64,000 nt of DNA from Erpobdella octoculata (lineage: Eukaryota; Annelida; Clitellata; Hirudinida; Erpobdellidae), in NCBI GenBank assembly GCA_963978895.1, contig OZ022244.1, positions 28,257,269-28,321,268 of the forward strand, read 5' to 3'. The position numbers and the translations under genes are program-made. Below the pieces are notes generated by a model. The model saw only the letters and a program-made list of their open reading frames with translations. It ran no database searches and was not told the DNA's origin. Shown in pieces: positions 1-12,300 of the stretch (its first letter is position 1; each line of letters starts with the position of its first letter).

Positions 1-1380
1 TCAGTTTAGTTGTTTACAGGCTATCAAGGCAAGTATTGTAGTTACTCTCAAAGAAAATCATCTAAATTGTATTTTAGAATGCAGAATATATCTTTAATAA
101 TTTCAGACCTTCAAAATAACAATTCAGTTACTCAAAGCCTTATGGAATTTTTTAGACCACTCTATTCAATCTATAAAAAAATGGATGGGTTCAACATGGA
201 TTCTAATAAACCAAAAACACATAAGCCACAGCTAGATTTAGCATTGTGCAGAAGAACCAAATTAGTTCAACCAATGGCTAAATTAAAAATATTAGGCTCA
301 AAGATTGACTGTTACATACATATAGGGTAATATAGGCAATCAGTCAAGTAGACAGCTTGTTTTAGTTTTTTTAATCCTGCACAGATGAGTTTTAGTAGCT
401 GTGGTAAATCAGGTTATTGGGATATTAAAAAATTACTAAAATATTAATTATTAAATTAAATTTTCCATTATTTTGTTACATAGAAATTTGATTTAAAGCA
501 CAACTTCAAAAGGAAATTTAGGGAATCACTGTTTAGCGGATGTAATTGGTGCCATAAAAAGACAGCATTGCTCAGTTAGTCTGACATGAGTAACACTTCA
601 TAATAAATAAAGAAGCTCCAGAAATTTTGTTTAAGTTTTTATGTAGAATATAACTAAATGTCCAAGACCACATAATATAAATTTATAAATAGAGCAATTC
701 ATAAACTATATATAAAAGACAAAGCTGATATGTACAACTTAAATCTTTCCAATATGGCAATACTACTACAATACAATAAAAAATAACACGAACCAAAAAT
801 TGCACCAACAACAATAACAAACAAATAATAAATTTAAAATAATTTTCATGTCAGTTCTTTATTCATGAACTGCTATCTCATTCATATATCTAGTCATTAT
901 TTTTCTCATTAACAGTACCTGTGAATATTTTGAAATAACCTGAATTCAAACTGTTTTAATTTCAAACTAAAGACCTAAAAAACTAGTCTTTTACATCAAC
1001 TCAGTTTTTAAATTGATTAAAAATACTGTTACAAGTTATGTATGTATATTGTATATAAACAAAGTGATATAAAAAATCACACAGAAATATTGTTCTTCCT
1101 ACTTAACTACATAGTTATATAGCAAAATTCTTCACTTCTTTATTAATTTTTAATTTTTTGAAAAGGACGTTGAAAATTTCTGAACTCATTATAAAAGTCA
1201 TTGAAATTTGCATTTTTATGAGTTCGTTGATGTATGCATTCATAATATACTTTAATATAGCAGATTCATTACACGAGAGTTATAAAATTCTCGTATCGCA
1301 CTGCGGCAAAGATTATTTAAAAATGGCTTCGTTGTTCGAAAGAAATGTAAACAATGACGTAGCAACCACACTCACCGGAC
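1..1380. other. AT-rich region, no recognised gene
   Basis: This 1.4 kb is AT-rich and shows no family I recognise. An open frame of 106 codons at 10-330 (plus) and one of 78 codons at 1158-1394 (plus) exist. Neither has a recognisable domain, and their composition is that of AT-rich non-coding DNA. The frame at 10-330 has a mixed amino-acid content rather than simple repeats, so it could be a fragment of an exon or of an old transposon. The second runs into the start of the repeat region at 1381. I would not call either a gene. Confidence 0.4.
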
Positions 1381-2086
1381 TCACCAGCCTCTAACCGCGG
1401 TGAGTCTGGTTGCAACCGGGAAGCTCACCGGGTGAATAAAAAAACGCGTCACCGAAAAACTTGGTGAGTTAAAAAACGCTTTGGTGAGTGCGGTTGATAA
1501 ACCCGGTGAATAAAAAAACACGCCCGAACGGGAGAGCAACCGTGACCGGGAATGGGAGAGCAAGCATGACCGGGAACGGGAGAGCAAGCGTGAGCGGGAA
1601 CGGGAAAGCGACCGGGAACGGGAAAGCGACCGGGACCGGGAAAGCGACCGGGAACGGGAAAGCGACCGGGAACGGGAAAGCGACCGGGAACGGGAAATCG
1701 ACCGGGAACGGGAAAGCGACCGGGAACGGGAAAGCGACCGAGAACGGTAAAGCGACCGGGAACGGGAAAGCGACCGGGAACGGGAAATCGACCGGGAACG
1801 GGAAAGCGACCGGGAACGGGAAAGCGACCGAGAACGGTAAAGCGACCGGGAACGCGGAAAGCGACTGGAATCGGGAGAGCAAGCTTGGAAGGAAACGCGA
1901 GCAAGAGAGAAAATCGATAACAAAACTTCTGAGCGGGAAAGCGACCGGGAGCTGGAAAACGACCGAGAGCGGAAAAGCGACCGGGAACGCTACGAAAACG
2001 GGAAAGTGGAGAAGGGAACGGGAGCGAGAGAGACAAACATTAGAAAAACCTCTAAAAACCCCGGCAACGCCGGGTAACCCCGCTAG
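1381..2086 (+). mobile_element. H2 Helitron-like element, 3' part
   Basis: The right end is the H2 3' terminus: 'taaaaacccc', a CCGGCAACGCCGG hairpin, TAACCCCG, then CTAG at 2083-2086 followed by T. A terminal hairpin a few bases before CTRR, with insertion next to T, is the hallmark of Helitron 3' ends. The body is the 18-bp minisatellite listed separately. The left boundary is not resolved. 1381-1540 already contains related 'accgggtgaataaaaaaacgcg' repeats, and no TC 5' end can be seen. There is no Rep/helicase ORF, so the element is non-autonomous. Confidence 0.6.
1537..1870 (+). repeat. 18-bp GC-rich minisatellite
   Basis: About 17 tandem copies of a unit close to GGGAACGGGAAAGCGACC, with variants (gggaccggg, gagaacggt, gggaaatcg). 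Because the unit is a multiple of three, all six frames stay open and give spurious repeat proteins on both strands. The same unit, diverged, recurs at 44740-44960 (plus) and 44430-44600 (reverse complement), always inside H2 elements. Confidence 0.85.
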
Positions 2087-2100
2087 TATACAATATATAA

Positions 2101-2154
2101 TCTATATATATAAAAATGAATGTTTGTATGTATGTATGTATGTATGTATGTATG

Positions 2155-2201
<47 letters not shown>

Positions 2202-2616
2202 GTTATTCATGCATTGCTACACCATTCATCCGATCGTAATGAAATTTTTACACAACCTTGAGAGTCAAGGGAATCAAATATAGAGAATTTTTTTTTGAAA
2301 TCTGTCACAAAATGAGCGGAGCGGGTGAGCAAGCGGGAACTATATATATGTATGTGTGTATGTATGTATGTGCATGTATGTGTGTCTGTGTGTGTGTGTT
2401 TATGTATGTATGTATGTGTTTTTTACAATATTTCGGCACTAAATGCTCATTCAAAGTATGTATGTGTGTGTATGTATCTATGTATGTATGTATATATGTA
2501 TGTATGTATGTATGTATGTGTTTTTTACAATATTTCGGCACTAATTGCTCATTCAAAGTATGTATGTGTGTGTATGTATCTATGTATGTAAGTATGTATG
2601 TATGTATGTATGTATA
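2101..2616 (+). mobile_element. H2 Helitron-like 5' end with (TATG)n tract
   Basis: A|TCTATATATATAAAAATG at 2100-2118 matches the H2 5' terminus seen again in reverse at 45314-45331. It is followed directly by 'aatgtttg' and a (TATG)n/(TA)n tract, then by an H2 body segment at 2200-2345 ('cattgctacaccattcatccgat'), which also occurs at 8735-8875 and in reverse at 45135-45280. More (TATG)n follows, interrupted by two copies of a 42-bp block (2419-2460, 2521-2562). The tract is broken at 2617 by a LINE. Its right-hand continuation is probably 6117 onward. Confidence 0.6.
2419..2460 (+). repeat. 42-bp block embedded in (ATGT)n, copy 1 of 6
   Basis: A non-microsatellite island reading 'ttttttacaatatttcggca', then 'ctaaatgctcattcaaagta'. 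It is embedded in (ATGT)n and recurs at 2521-2562, 6224-6264, 6412-6453, 9251-9292 and 18825-18867 with one to three changes per copy. All copies have the same orientation relative to the TATG strand. The spacing suggests the microsatellite and the island were amplified together as one longer unit. Confidence 0.8.
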
Positions 2617-5600
2617 GGCGCCGGTTGCGTGGCTGCCTCGGCGTTTTTCGTTGGGTTCGTTGTTTCTTGTCGTTTTCGACCGCGGTTTTTGTCCTGAGTA
2701 GCGAGTATTTGTACTGCTTTAGGGTCTGCTGCAGTGAAAAGTTTTGGTTTTGGTATTGTTGGAGTTCCGAGGACTTTTTCACTTGACAGCTAATTATAAT
2801 AATTTATTTTGTATTCAACTGTCTGGCTTTCCAGCCAGCCCATCCTCTGTTGAAAACTTGAGCACGTTTGCTCCTACGCAACGTACTACTCCTATTCAAA
2901 GGTGCTGTCTTTGTTACGTCCGTCGTACTATCATGTCTCTTCGTTCACATAAACGTTCACACGTTCTAGACTCGCCTGAAGATGTCAATGACTCGTGAAA
3001 AGTTGTTGCTTCTCAATGTTGAAACAGCTCGACCAGCCCATCACATTATCTCTGCTCTTCGCAAAAATCGTTTGCTTCGTCAAAATATGCATCCATTCTG
3101 GCATTACAGAGGGCGTCGTGCTGGCGTACGGCGTGGTCGGAGCAATGACGTTCTACCGGATGACGAATTCGGCGGGCAACGAAGAAATGTTCCTGACCAC
3201 TGCTCTCGTTCTTCTTCAAAAAACATTGTCTTCGGCCTTTTAAATATTAGATCTGTAAACAACAAGTTGGATGCTCTCAATGAATTGCAAATCGATAAGG
3301 AAGTTGATGTCATGCTCCTAACAGAAACATGGCACGACCACGACTCAGTATGCTTTCGTCGTTTTCTCACACAGGGCTACTCGGTTTTAGACTGTCCGAG
3401 GCCAAGACCCGAGAACGATGCGAGTCCACTTCTTTGTAATCATGGCGGAGTGGCCATAATCGCTTCTCCTGGACTTGCCCTAAGTTCCATGAGCTTAGGT
3501 ATCAAGTCATCGTCGTTCGAATACGTGTCTGGTCGAGTTACTGATCGTTCATGGAGCTACATGATAGTCGTTATTTACCGTCCTGGAAAAGTTTCAGAAC
3601 GCTTTTTTACGGAGTTTTGTGATCTGCTTGACAGAATCGTCATGAATAACGAAATCATAATCATTTCTGGCGATTTCAACATCAGATTGGATCGGCTTGA
3701 TGACCATAACTCTTCGATCTTCAAGGACATTCTTGACGATCACGGACTTACCCAATGTGTGCATCAACCAACACATGTCAAAGGAGGTCTTCTTGACGTC
3801 GTAGTAACTAATATGCCGGACACAATAACATCAATGAAAATCATTGACGTCGATATTTCTGACCATTTCTTGATATTATGGACATCGTCATTCACACGCT
3901 CTCCAGCGTCCTACGCCACACGTTCTCATCGCTCATGGAGTAACTTTGACATTCAGAAGTTCCTGGATGTTCTTCGTTCTTCTCCGCTTGCGTCATCGGA
4001 ATTGGAGCTCGATCTTGATTCTGCAACAGAATTGTACAATAATACTCTGAGCTCTATCCTTGAGGGCATGCTACCTCAACAACTCATTCAAAACAGACGA
4101 CGACCGTCGGATCCATGGTTCGACGATGATTGTCGGAGAATGAAAAAGAAAGTACGTCACCTGGAGCGAGTCGCGCGCAGGTCACATGATGCTCGGGACA
4201 CGTCCAACTGGCGAGGACGATACAGAAAGTATCGTGGGCTGATCCGTCGTAAGCGGATTGCTTTTTGGACCGAAAAAATCGCGTGTGTTCGAGGTTCCAG
4301 TCGTGACCTTTGGCGAGCACTAAACGACATCATGGCCAGAGGACGTGCTCCCATCAGTGCGTCCTTTACGGCAGATCAGTTTAGTCAGTTCTTCACCACA
4401 AAAATACAAAAGGTGCGACAATTAACGTCGGATGACCAGTCCTGCTCTATGCCCATGATGAGAGGTTCGGACACACTCAAGTTATATGAATTCGCACAGA
4501 CATGCAATGCGGAGGTTGCACGACTAATAACGTCTCTCCCAAACAAACAGTGTGCGTCGGATCCCATTCCTACTTGGCTTCTCAAAGAAGCATCTCCCAT
4601 ACTTGTACCATTTTTAGTAAACATCTTCAATAAATCCCTCTGCACCGGTCAGGTGCCTCGAAACTTCAAGTCATCGTATATAACTCCGATCCTGAAAAAA
4701 CAAAACTTGGATACAGCAAACCTGGCTTCATATCGTCCGATCTTCCGGTCGTATCAAAACTTCTTGAGCGACTGGTTCTATCAAGGGTCACCGAGTACGT
4801 CGAGGACGGCAACCTTTTCCCTGCTAATCAATCAGCGTACCGCCGTTTTCACTCAACGGAGACGGCGGTTTTGAAGGTTTTTTCGGACATCCTGGGCGCA
4901 GCAGATACTGGAGGGCTCACTCTTCTTGTTCTTTTAGACCTATCAGCGGCGTTCGACACCGTTGACCATCAAATACTCATACGGAGACTGGAATCATCGT
5001 TTGGTTTTGGTCAACTACCTCTCAATTGGATTCGCTCTTATTTGAGTGAACGAGTCTCGCACGTTAAAATAAACAATACAGATTCTCTAAAAACACCTAT
5101 TTCCTGTGGCGTACCACAAGGGTCAGTCCTAGGGCCGATCCTCTTCATGATGTACACCAGCGAGCTTGAAGACATAATTGCTGGTCATGGACTCAGTAGT
5201 CACTTTTTCGCAGATGACACTCAAATCTACGGCCATTGTCGGCCTGGAGAGAGTACGGCACTCCAAACCACCATCTCCGCCTGTATAGACGACGTTGGAG
5301 CATGGATGCAGTCAAATCGACTCCAGTTAAACTCCAGCAAATCTGAAGCCATCTGGTTTACAACTAGAAGCCAGAAACTTCATCTTCCAAAAGATCCAGT
5401 TCAAATAGGTCTTGACATGGTGCAGCCGTCTGTGTCTGTTCGAAATCTTGGCATCTATCTTGATGCTGATCTGTCATCAAAAACACACATCAAAAACACT
5501 GTTCGTGCATGTTTCAATGTATTACGGCAGATAAAAAGTGTGGCAACCTCTCTCCCAACAAATTCTCGAAAAATACTTGTAACTTCCCTCGTTTTAAGCA

Positions 5601-6117
5601 AACTTGATTATGGTAACTCTATCCTGGTTGGGTCACCCAAACACCACATCAATCGTCTCCGTTCGGTTATTAATGCTGCAGCACGTCTGGTTACCGGTGC
5701 TCGCAAATGCGATCACATTAGTCCAGTTCTCGCCGACCTACACTGGCTGCCAGTGGACAAAAGAATAAAATTCAAGTTGGCGCTACTGGTATACAAATCT
5801 CTTAATAAACTGGCTCCGAAATATCTGTCTTCTTCAATGAACAGGGTGTCTGACTTCTCGGCCAGGAGGAGACTCAGATCCTCATCTTCGGCCTCACTCC
5901 ATCTGCCAAGGACCAAAATGAAGACGGCTGGCGACCGCATGTTTGCTGTTGCCGGTTCCAGACTTTGGAACGAGCTTCCGACTACCATCACCTGCTCAGC
6001 GACGGTCGAAGAATTTCGAAAGAGTCTCAAAACGCATCTCTTCGTGGCCTAGAAGTCAACACTGACATTATGCCACGTTAAAAAAATTATCAAATTAAAT
6101 TAAATTAAATTAAATTA
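2617..6117 (+). mobile_element. CR1-like LINE inserted in (ATGT)n
   Basis: A non-LTR retrotransposon of about 3.5 kb. The left edge is an abrupt change from (TATG)n to GC-rich sequence (GGCGCCGGTTGCG) at about 2617. The right edge is an (AAATT)n tail at 6093-6116 that runs straight into (ATGT)n. A short tandem-repeat tail instead of poly(A) is usual for the CR1/L2 group. One endonuclease/reverse-transcriptase ORF is recognisable and no separate ORF1 is. 2617-2981 would be 5' UTR or a truncated upstream part. Confidence 0.85.
2982..6052 (+). CDS. LINE endonuclease-reverse transcriptase (frameshifted)
   Basis: The first frame (2982-4874) carries an N-terminal apurinic/apyrimidinic-type endonuclease: LLNIRSVNNK, LTETWHDHD, VIYRPG, SGDFNIRLD and the final SDHFLIL motif. 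The second frame (entered at about 4740, open to 6052) carries the reverse transcriptase: LLDLSAAFDTVDHQ, SCGVPQGSVLGP and the catalytic FADDTQ. Around 4735-4745 the first frame leaves the conserved path right after 'ASYRPI', and the second frame picks up 'LPVVSKLLERLV'. A short deletion (apparently 7 bases) therefore splits one ancestral ORF. The C-terminal part (to 6052) has the usual 'RLWNELP' region. The element is probably inactive as it stands. Confidence 0.85.
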
Positions 6118-6590
6118 TGTATGTATGTATGTATGTGCGTATGTATGTGTGTATGTATGTATGTGTATGTTCATGTATGTGTGTCTGTGTGTGTGTTTAT
6201 GTATGTATGTATGTATGTATGTGTTTTTTACAATATTTCGGCACTAATTGCTCATTCAAAGTATGTATGTGGGTGTGTATGTATGTATGTATGTATGCAT
6301 GCATGTATGTATGTGCGTTTGTATGTGTGTTTGTATGTATGTGCATGTATGTGTGTCTGTGTGTGTGTTTATGTATGTATGTATGAATGTATGTATGTAT
6401 GTATGTATGTGTTTTTTACAATATTTCGGCACTAACTGCTCATTCAAAGTATGTATGTGTATTTATGTATGTATGTATGTATGTATGTATGTATGTATGT
6501 AGAATCGTATCTAGGGGGGGTCAACTGAGAGCGAAAGAATGAGCAGGAAAGCGACAGGGAACGGATAACGACCGGGAGTGTGTATGTATC

Positions 6591-6596
<6 letters not shown>
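6117..6596 (+). repeat. (ATGT)n with two 42-bp islands and an H2 fragment
   Basis: Right-hand continuation of the microsatellite broken by the LINE. It consists of imperfect ATGT/GTGT repeats, islands at 6224-6264 and 6412-6453, then a short H2 body piece at 6501-6575 ('agagcgaaagaatgagc', 'gggaaagcgac'-like). The open frames through it (Met-Tyr-Val-Cys or Ile-His-Thr-Tyr repeats) are artefacts of a 4-bp unit, whose 12-bp period reads as four codons. Confidence 0.9.
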
Positions 6597-6624
<28 letters not shown>

Positions 6625-6856
6625 TGTATGTATGTATGTATGTATGTATGTATGTATGTATGTATGTATGTATGTATGTATGTATGTATGTATGTATGTA
6701 TGTATGTATGTATGTATGTATGTATGTATGTATGTATGTATGTATGTATGTATGTATGTATGTATGTATGTATGTATGTATGTATGTATGTATGTATGTA
6801 TGTATGTATGTATGTGTGTATGTTACTATGTATGTATGTATGTATGTATGAATGTA
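6597..6856 (+). repeat. (ATGT)n microsatellite, ~260 bp
   Basis: An almost perfect tetranucleotide array with a few interruptions near 6814-6850. It abuts the CTAG end of an H1 Helitron at 6857, and the same repeat continues after that element's other end at 8142. H1 therefore inserted into the array. Confidence 0.95.
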
Positions 6857-8141
6857 CTAGCAGTGCCCGTAGCGGCTTCGCTCGCATGAAATTAGAGAGT
6901 TTGAACCGTGCATCCATAGTAGAGATCATTTTTTTAGGTCTCGGCTCGGCTCGTCGACAAATTAGCCCAGCCCGTTTTAAGAACCCAAACTCCTGGCCCG
7001 GCACAGCCCGTCTGAATTAGGCCCGGCCCATTTTTACAGGCCTAGAAGTTCTATATACTTGATGAAAAACTTCGGCCCGTCCCACGTTGACCTCAGGTTT
7101 GGCCCGGCCAAACTGAAGACCCTAAAATCACTAAAATATCTATATACTTAGTGAAAAGCCTCGGCCCGTCCCACTTTGATTTAAGGTTTGGCCTGGCCCG
7201 TGTGAAGACTCTAAAATAACGGCTTGGCCCGGCCGATGATAAACTGGACTTAGCTACTTTTAACCGGCACAAAACTTCAAAATACTAATTTTTACATTTG
7301 TAGCACTTACAGTTTGTGAGTAGCAGTTATTTTGAAATCAAATAACCCTTATTTCCACCCCACATTTGAGGTCCTGGAAACCAAATTTTCAAAAAATGCT
7401 AAAACACGTATTTCATTATTTTTGAAGTAGAAACTAAATACTAATTTTTACTTCTGTAGCATTAACAGTTTTTGAGTAGCAGCTACTTTAAAAACCAAAT
7501 AACCCAAAAAATGATGAAACACGTATATCTTTTTTTTTGAGTAGATACTAAGTATTAATTTTTACATCTGTGGCAATTACAGTTGTTGAGTAGCAGTTAC
7601 TTTAAAAACCAAATAACCCTATTTTCCACCCCACGTTTGAAGTCCTGGAAACCAAATTTTCAATAAATTGTGAAACCCGTATATCATTATTTTTAGAGTA
7701 GAAACTAAATACTAATTTTAACTTTTGTAACATTAACAGTTTTTGAGTAGAAGCTACTTTAAAAACCAAATAACCCAATTTTCCAACCCACATTTGAGGT
7801 CCGGGAAACCGAATTTTCAAAAAATGGTGAAACACGTATCTTTTTATTTTTCAAAAAGAATCTATATACCAAATTTCAAAATCTCCTCATTTTTGGTTTT
7901 CGAGATATACATTGTTTTAGAAAAAAGTTTGTTTTCCAGTTTTTTCCCCTCAGGAGCAAAATTTTCAAAAATCCTTTTTTACCGGATGTTTACGCTATAA
8001 AAGTAATATAAGTTCCAAATTTCACGTTCCTAGGATGAGGCGTTTGAGCTCGGCGTTGATTATCAGTCAGTCATCTGTCAGTCAGTCAGTCAGTCAGTCA
8101 GTCAGTCAGTCAGTCAGGACATGTTCTTTTATATATATAGA
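6857..8141 (-). mobile_element. H1 Helitron-like element (complete)
   Basis: Read on the minus strand it starts A|TC (8141-8140) as TCTATATATATAAAAG, then a (CTGA)n tract (8053-8118). It then passes through 'gggttatttggtttttaaag'-type degenerate internal repeats and a GC-rich 'cgggccgggcc' segment. It ends with a hairpin (AGCG-AAGC-CGCT) and GGGCACTGCTAG at 6857, followed by T. TC start, hairpin, CTRR end and A/T insertion site are the Helitron signature. There is no Rep-helicase ORF, so it is non-autonomous. Both flanks are (ATGT)n. Confidence 0.8.
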
Positions 8142-8322
8142 TGTATGTATGTATGTATGTATGTATGTAGAATCGGATCTAGGGGGGAAGTGAGAGCGAA
8201 AAAATGAGCGGGAAAGCGACAGGGAACGAGCGGGAACGCAAAAGGGAAGGAAACGGGAGCGAAAAAGAAACGCATTAGGTAAACCTCTAAAAACCCCGGG
8301 CAACGCCGGGTACCCCTGTTAG
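8142..8322 (+). mobile_element. H2 Helitron-like 3' end
   Basis: Short (ATGT)n, then the H2 body (gaatcggatctagggg, gagcgggaaagcgacagg) and the H2 terminal hairpin CCCGGGCAACGCCGGG, ending in a degenerate TACCCCTGTTAG followed by T. It is probably the distal half of an H2 copy that was opened by the H1 element at 6857-8141. Confidence 0.6.
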
Positions 8323-8621
8323 TATATTTATAAAAATGAATGTTTGTATATATGTATGTATGTATGTATGTGTGTATGTTACTATGAATGTATGTATGTA
8401 TGTATGTATGTATGTATGTATGTATGTATGTATGTATGTATGTATGTATGTATGTATGTAGAATCGGATCTAGGGGAGGAACTGAGAGCGAACAAATGAG
8501 TGGGAAAGCGACAGGGAACGGATAACGAGCGGGATCGCAAAAGGGAAGGAAACGGGAGCGAAAAAGAAACGCATTAGGTAAACCTCTAAAAACCCCGGGC
8601 AACGCCGGGTGCCCCCGCTAG
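8323..8621 (+). mobile_element. Short complete H2 Helitron-like element
   Basis: Begins with a degenerate 5' end (tatatttataaaaatgaatg) directly after the previous element's TTAG. It contains a (TATG)n tract (8349-8460) and the gagcgaacaaatgagtggg body, and ends CCCGGGCAACGCCGGG-TGCCCCCG-CTAG at 8618-8621. It is about 300 bp. The next H2 5' end follows with no spacer, so this is a head-to-tail chain. Confidence 0.65.
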
Positions 8622-8657
8622 TATATATATAAAAATGAATGTTTGTATATATGTATG

Positions 8658-8691
<34 letters not shown>

Positions 8692-8890
8692 TGTATGTAT
8701 GTATGTATGTATGTATGTATATAAGTATGTTATTTATGCATTGCTACACCATTCATCCGATCGCAATGAAATTTTCACACAACCTTGAGAGTCAAGGGGA
8801 ATCAAATATAAAGAAAAAATTTTTGAAATCCGTCACAAAATGAGCCAAGCGGAGCGGGTGAGCGAGCGGGAACTATATATATATATATAT
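8622..8890 (+). mobile_element. H2 Helitron-like 5' portion
   Basis: Starts 'tatatatataaaaatgaatg' immediately after the CTAG at 8618-8621, then (TATG)n (8650-8720). It continues with the H2 variant body shared with 2200-2345 and, reversed, 45135-45280 (trinucleotide-poor, 'ttgctacaccattcatccga', 'cttgagagtcaagggg'). It dissolves into (AT)n/(ATGT)n after 8875. No 3' end is identified. Confidence 0.55.
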
Positions 8891-9060
8891 ATATGTATGT
8901 GCGTATGGATGTGTGTATGTATGAATGTGTATGTGCATGTATGTGTGTCTGTGTGTGTGTTTATGTATGTATGTATGTATGTATGTATGTATGTATGTAT
9001 GTATGTATGTATGTATGTATGTATGTATGTATGTATGTATGTATGTATATGTATGTATGT

Positions 9061-9209
9061 GTTTAATTGCGAGCCAGTCCCAAGCCTGGATGAAGGAGGA
9101 GGGACAGTTAAAAGGATCAAACTTTGATCCACGACAGGAAGTACTTATGTGCTTCCTACATACAGCCAATTCAGTCTTAAAACACTTGGTGTAAAGGACT
9201 ATAAACTAT

Positions 9210-9240
<31 letters not shown>
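9061..9240 (+). repeat. Dispersed retroelement tail, copy 1 of 3
   Basis: Sequence 'gagccagtcccaagcctgga' + 'tgaaggaggaggg' ... 'ggactataaactat' ending in a poly(A) run (9212-9240). Related copies are at 45941-46050 and 46085-46225. Similar 'cccaagcctggataaaggaggaggg' strings are known to me from the 3' ends of RTE-type LINEs or SINEs that use them. I cannot confirm the class here. Confidence 0.5.
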
Positions 9241-9243
<3 letters not shown>

Positions 9244-9299
9244 GTATGTGTTTTTTACAATATTGTAGCACTAAATGCTCATTCAAAGTATGTATGTGT

Positions 9300-9376
9300 G
9301 TATGTATCTATGTATGTATGTATGTGTGTATGTATGTATGTATGTATGTATGTATGTATGTATGTATGTATGTATG
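9300..9376 (+). repeat. (ATGT)n flanking the R2-like element 3' end
   Basis: Tetranucleotide array preceding 'gaaaactcttcttc', the 3' end (read on the minus strand) of the element at 9377-13599. The 42-bp island copy 5 lies just upstream at 9251-9292. Confidence 0.9.
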
Positions 9377-12300
9377 TGAAAACTCTTCTTCGAGCAAGTT
9401 CGTCAGAGGTCTTCAGAGGAAGACCCTCCCAGCGTTTCGGCCCTTTTCCTGACGCTACCACGGGAGGGCGGGCCACGACCGTTGATCAGACGGCCGCCCC
9501 CTGACGAAATTTGTGTATCACATGCCGTTTCCGACCAGAACCAGATAACCGGCAAATCTTCAAAGTACCAGAACCAAGAAGTCATTTTGAAACCGTCAAG
9601 CAACTGTAACAAGATGAGAAACTGTCTTTCAAACGCCGGAACTTGAGCATGTAGTAACTGTAGCATCCACCAAACCGCCAGATTCCGATACCGAAAGAAA
9701 CATTCACCTCCGGAACTTCGAGCCATGCCATCACTTTCACCAAACGAGAAACACCACAAACCATGATGGCAGGAAACATTGTTTCGATTATTTTCTAAAC
9801 GCCAGCAACTTTCCTTCTATTGCAAACAACCGAAACTTTCGCCGGCAGCCATAACGCGACTTCGTCCCTGAACTTGTAAACAAAGGAGGAGCTAACACTG
9901 TTGTACGGAAGCCAGAAGTGGCTGTTTAAATTTATTATCTCCTTTTTCATTCCTTTGCATCCATATCCAAAAAGAAGCTGTTTCTGCTCTTTCAGCTATT
10001 TTCTTGATAGCTTGAGTTTTTTTCCGACCCGACATTCCGAGAGCCACAAGCAATTTGACGAGTGAGCGACCGGCTAAACCCCTGGCGCCTACTTCAACTG
10101 GAAAAATCTCGACTCTATATCCCGCACGCTCCAAATCTTGGGCAAGGATTCTGTAACGCTCTTCTTTCAAGATATTTGAGGCTTCCATGTTGCTTTCCCA
10201 TGGCACTGTCAATTCGATGAACAGCAACGTCTTGGCCAAACTGGAAAAAATGACAATGTCCGGTCTCAATCCGCTGCTGCGAACCAATTCCGGAAAGCAG
10301 TCTTCATCTTTTAAGTCTGCTGATATCCTCCAGTCATTTGCCGCATCAAGCAACGATTCTCTTCTCGTACTTGCCTTTCTGCGGCCCAAGTGCTGCAAGC
10401 CTTCTCTCAAGAAATAAACTTTCTTCTGGGGCACAACTGCATCGAATTGGCTAGTCTGCAGTTCTCCTTGATAATGCCCAGTATCTCTCTTAGAACCTCA
10501 TTGTGGCGCCACGTGTATCTTCCCTTTGCCAAAGCATACGGACAACATGAGAGAATATGAATCAGAGTTTCTGTTTTTTCACACAGCTTGCAGGCTTCAT
10601 TTTCAAGCTTTCCCCACTTCACTAAGTTCGAAGCTGTCGGCAGTTGATCATACATCGCTCTAATCACAAAAGATAGGCGGATGGGCGAGTAACGCCACAA
10701 ATCATTCCATGTCATCGAATGTTGAACTGCCGCCTCCCATCTAGTCCAATCGCCCTGTTGCGACATCTGAGCACCTAACTGCCCTCTTTCCAACTCCATT
10801 GCTCGCCTTCTGTCTTGAATAATCATGTTTGTCCTTTCCTGCGACGAGGCCTTAGACCACCACACATGATGGAACCAACCCAGACCGAGCCGTCCCGGTT
10901 GCACTGCTCCGAGCTTTTCAGACCATTGCAAAGATCCCTCGGCTTCACGGATGTCCCTCCATGCAGTCCAGCCTTTTCCCGATCCAACTGATGGGCCCAC
11001 ATTCACGATACATGGGTCTGAAGAGTTGTCCAGCATCAACTGTGTCCGTATCTTGCTAATCTTGTACTCTTCTACTAGGGACTTGAATGGAAGAGCTAAC
11101 TTAGCTGACTTACTGTATAGAGCTAAAGTTGTTAACGCCGGTGGAAGTCCTAGCCATTTCCGAATGCAGCAGTTCATTTTTTTCTCCATTCGCTCCACGT
11201 GAGATAAACATATCTCATAGATTGTTAATGGCCATAGCAACCTCGGTATCAAAACAAACTGTACCAGCCATACCTTGAACTTTCCCTGCAGCTCGGTTGA
11301 ATTGATTTTCCTCAGGTCCTCAACCAAGCCCTGCAGAACGATGCTGCTCCGATTCACATCATTCATGGAGACGTTGTACCATCTTCCCAAGCTTTTCACA
11401 GGCTCTTGCTGGATTGTTGGGATTTCGCAACCAGCCACCGAGAATGAGACAAAACCATCAATCTCTCCATGTCGCAAAGAAAGGCTTCTCGATTTGGTTG
11501 GCTTGAACTTCATTCCACACCAGGACAACAAGTCGTTGAAATTTTGAAGAATACGGCGCATTTCGCCGCAGTGATTCAAGATAAGAGTAGTGTCGTCCAT
11601 GAAGGCTTTTATTGATGGCATGAAAATTCCTTTTCCCAGGTAAACATCCTGAACCCGAGATGCAATCGAACCGAGCAATAATTGCATAGCCAGAACAAAT
11701 AGGATGGGAGAAATTGAACACCCCATAGCGATTCCGACCCGCAAGTTGAACCACTCTGTGGAGCACGTCGATGTTGACAGACGTAGCCTAAAACGGCGAA
11801 AATACTGTTGCAGAACATCGATGAGGAATTCTGGAACATTGTGCCTTTTGAGTGTCTTCCAGAGCAATTGATGGCGAACAGTCCCGTACGCGTTTGCTAA
11901 ATCAAGCCAGACCACATGCAGGCTGAGTTGGTTTTGTTTTGCTCTTTTGATGGCCTCCCAAATCATGGATGAGTGCTCGATACATCCCGGTACTCCGGGG
12001 ACTCCTCCTTTTTGCACGGATCTGTCAATGTACTCATTACGAATTGCAAAATCCGTGAGCCTTTTGGCCAGAACAGCGAAAAATATTTTTCCCTCCACGT
12101 TCAAAAGTGAGATTGGTCGGAATTGGTTGATATTGACCGAATCTTTTTCTTTGGGGATAAAAACTCCCTCCGCCTTTTGCCATTCCCTATCTACGCATCT
12201 AGATCGCCATGCAATCTTTAAACGGTTGTAGAGCAGCTTTTGCACGCCTGGGCATCTCTTGTATAACAAATATGGAATGCCGTTGGGACCTGGGGCAGAT

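Noticed and set aside
10..330. 106-codon ORF at the left edge
   Set aside because: No domain, no start context and no splice-site support; kept only as a note in the region entry.
1381..2261. Ser-Arg, Phe-Pro and Thr-Gly-Asn-Gly-Lys-Ala repeat proteins on both strands
   Set aside because: The 18-bp minisatellite unit is divisible by three, leaving all frames open. The same happens at 44188-45130.
6444..7020. Long open frames of Met-Tyr-Val-Cys and Ile-His-Thr-Tyr repeats (also at 15255-15754, 21783-22474, 45409-46068 and others)
   Set aside because: A 4-bp repeat read in triplets repeats every 12 bases and has no stop in any frame. These frames only mirror (ATGT)n.
8041..8119. (CAGT)n tracts as a CRISPR-like array or satellite
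   Set aside because: They are simple tetranucleotide repeats at a fixed place near the 5' end of H1 elements; there are no spacers.
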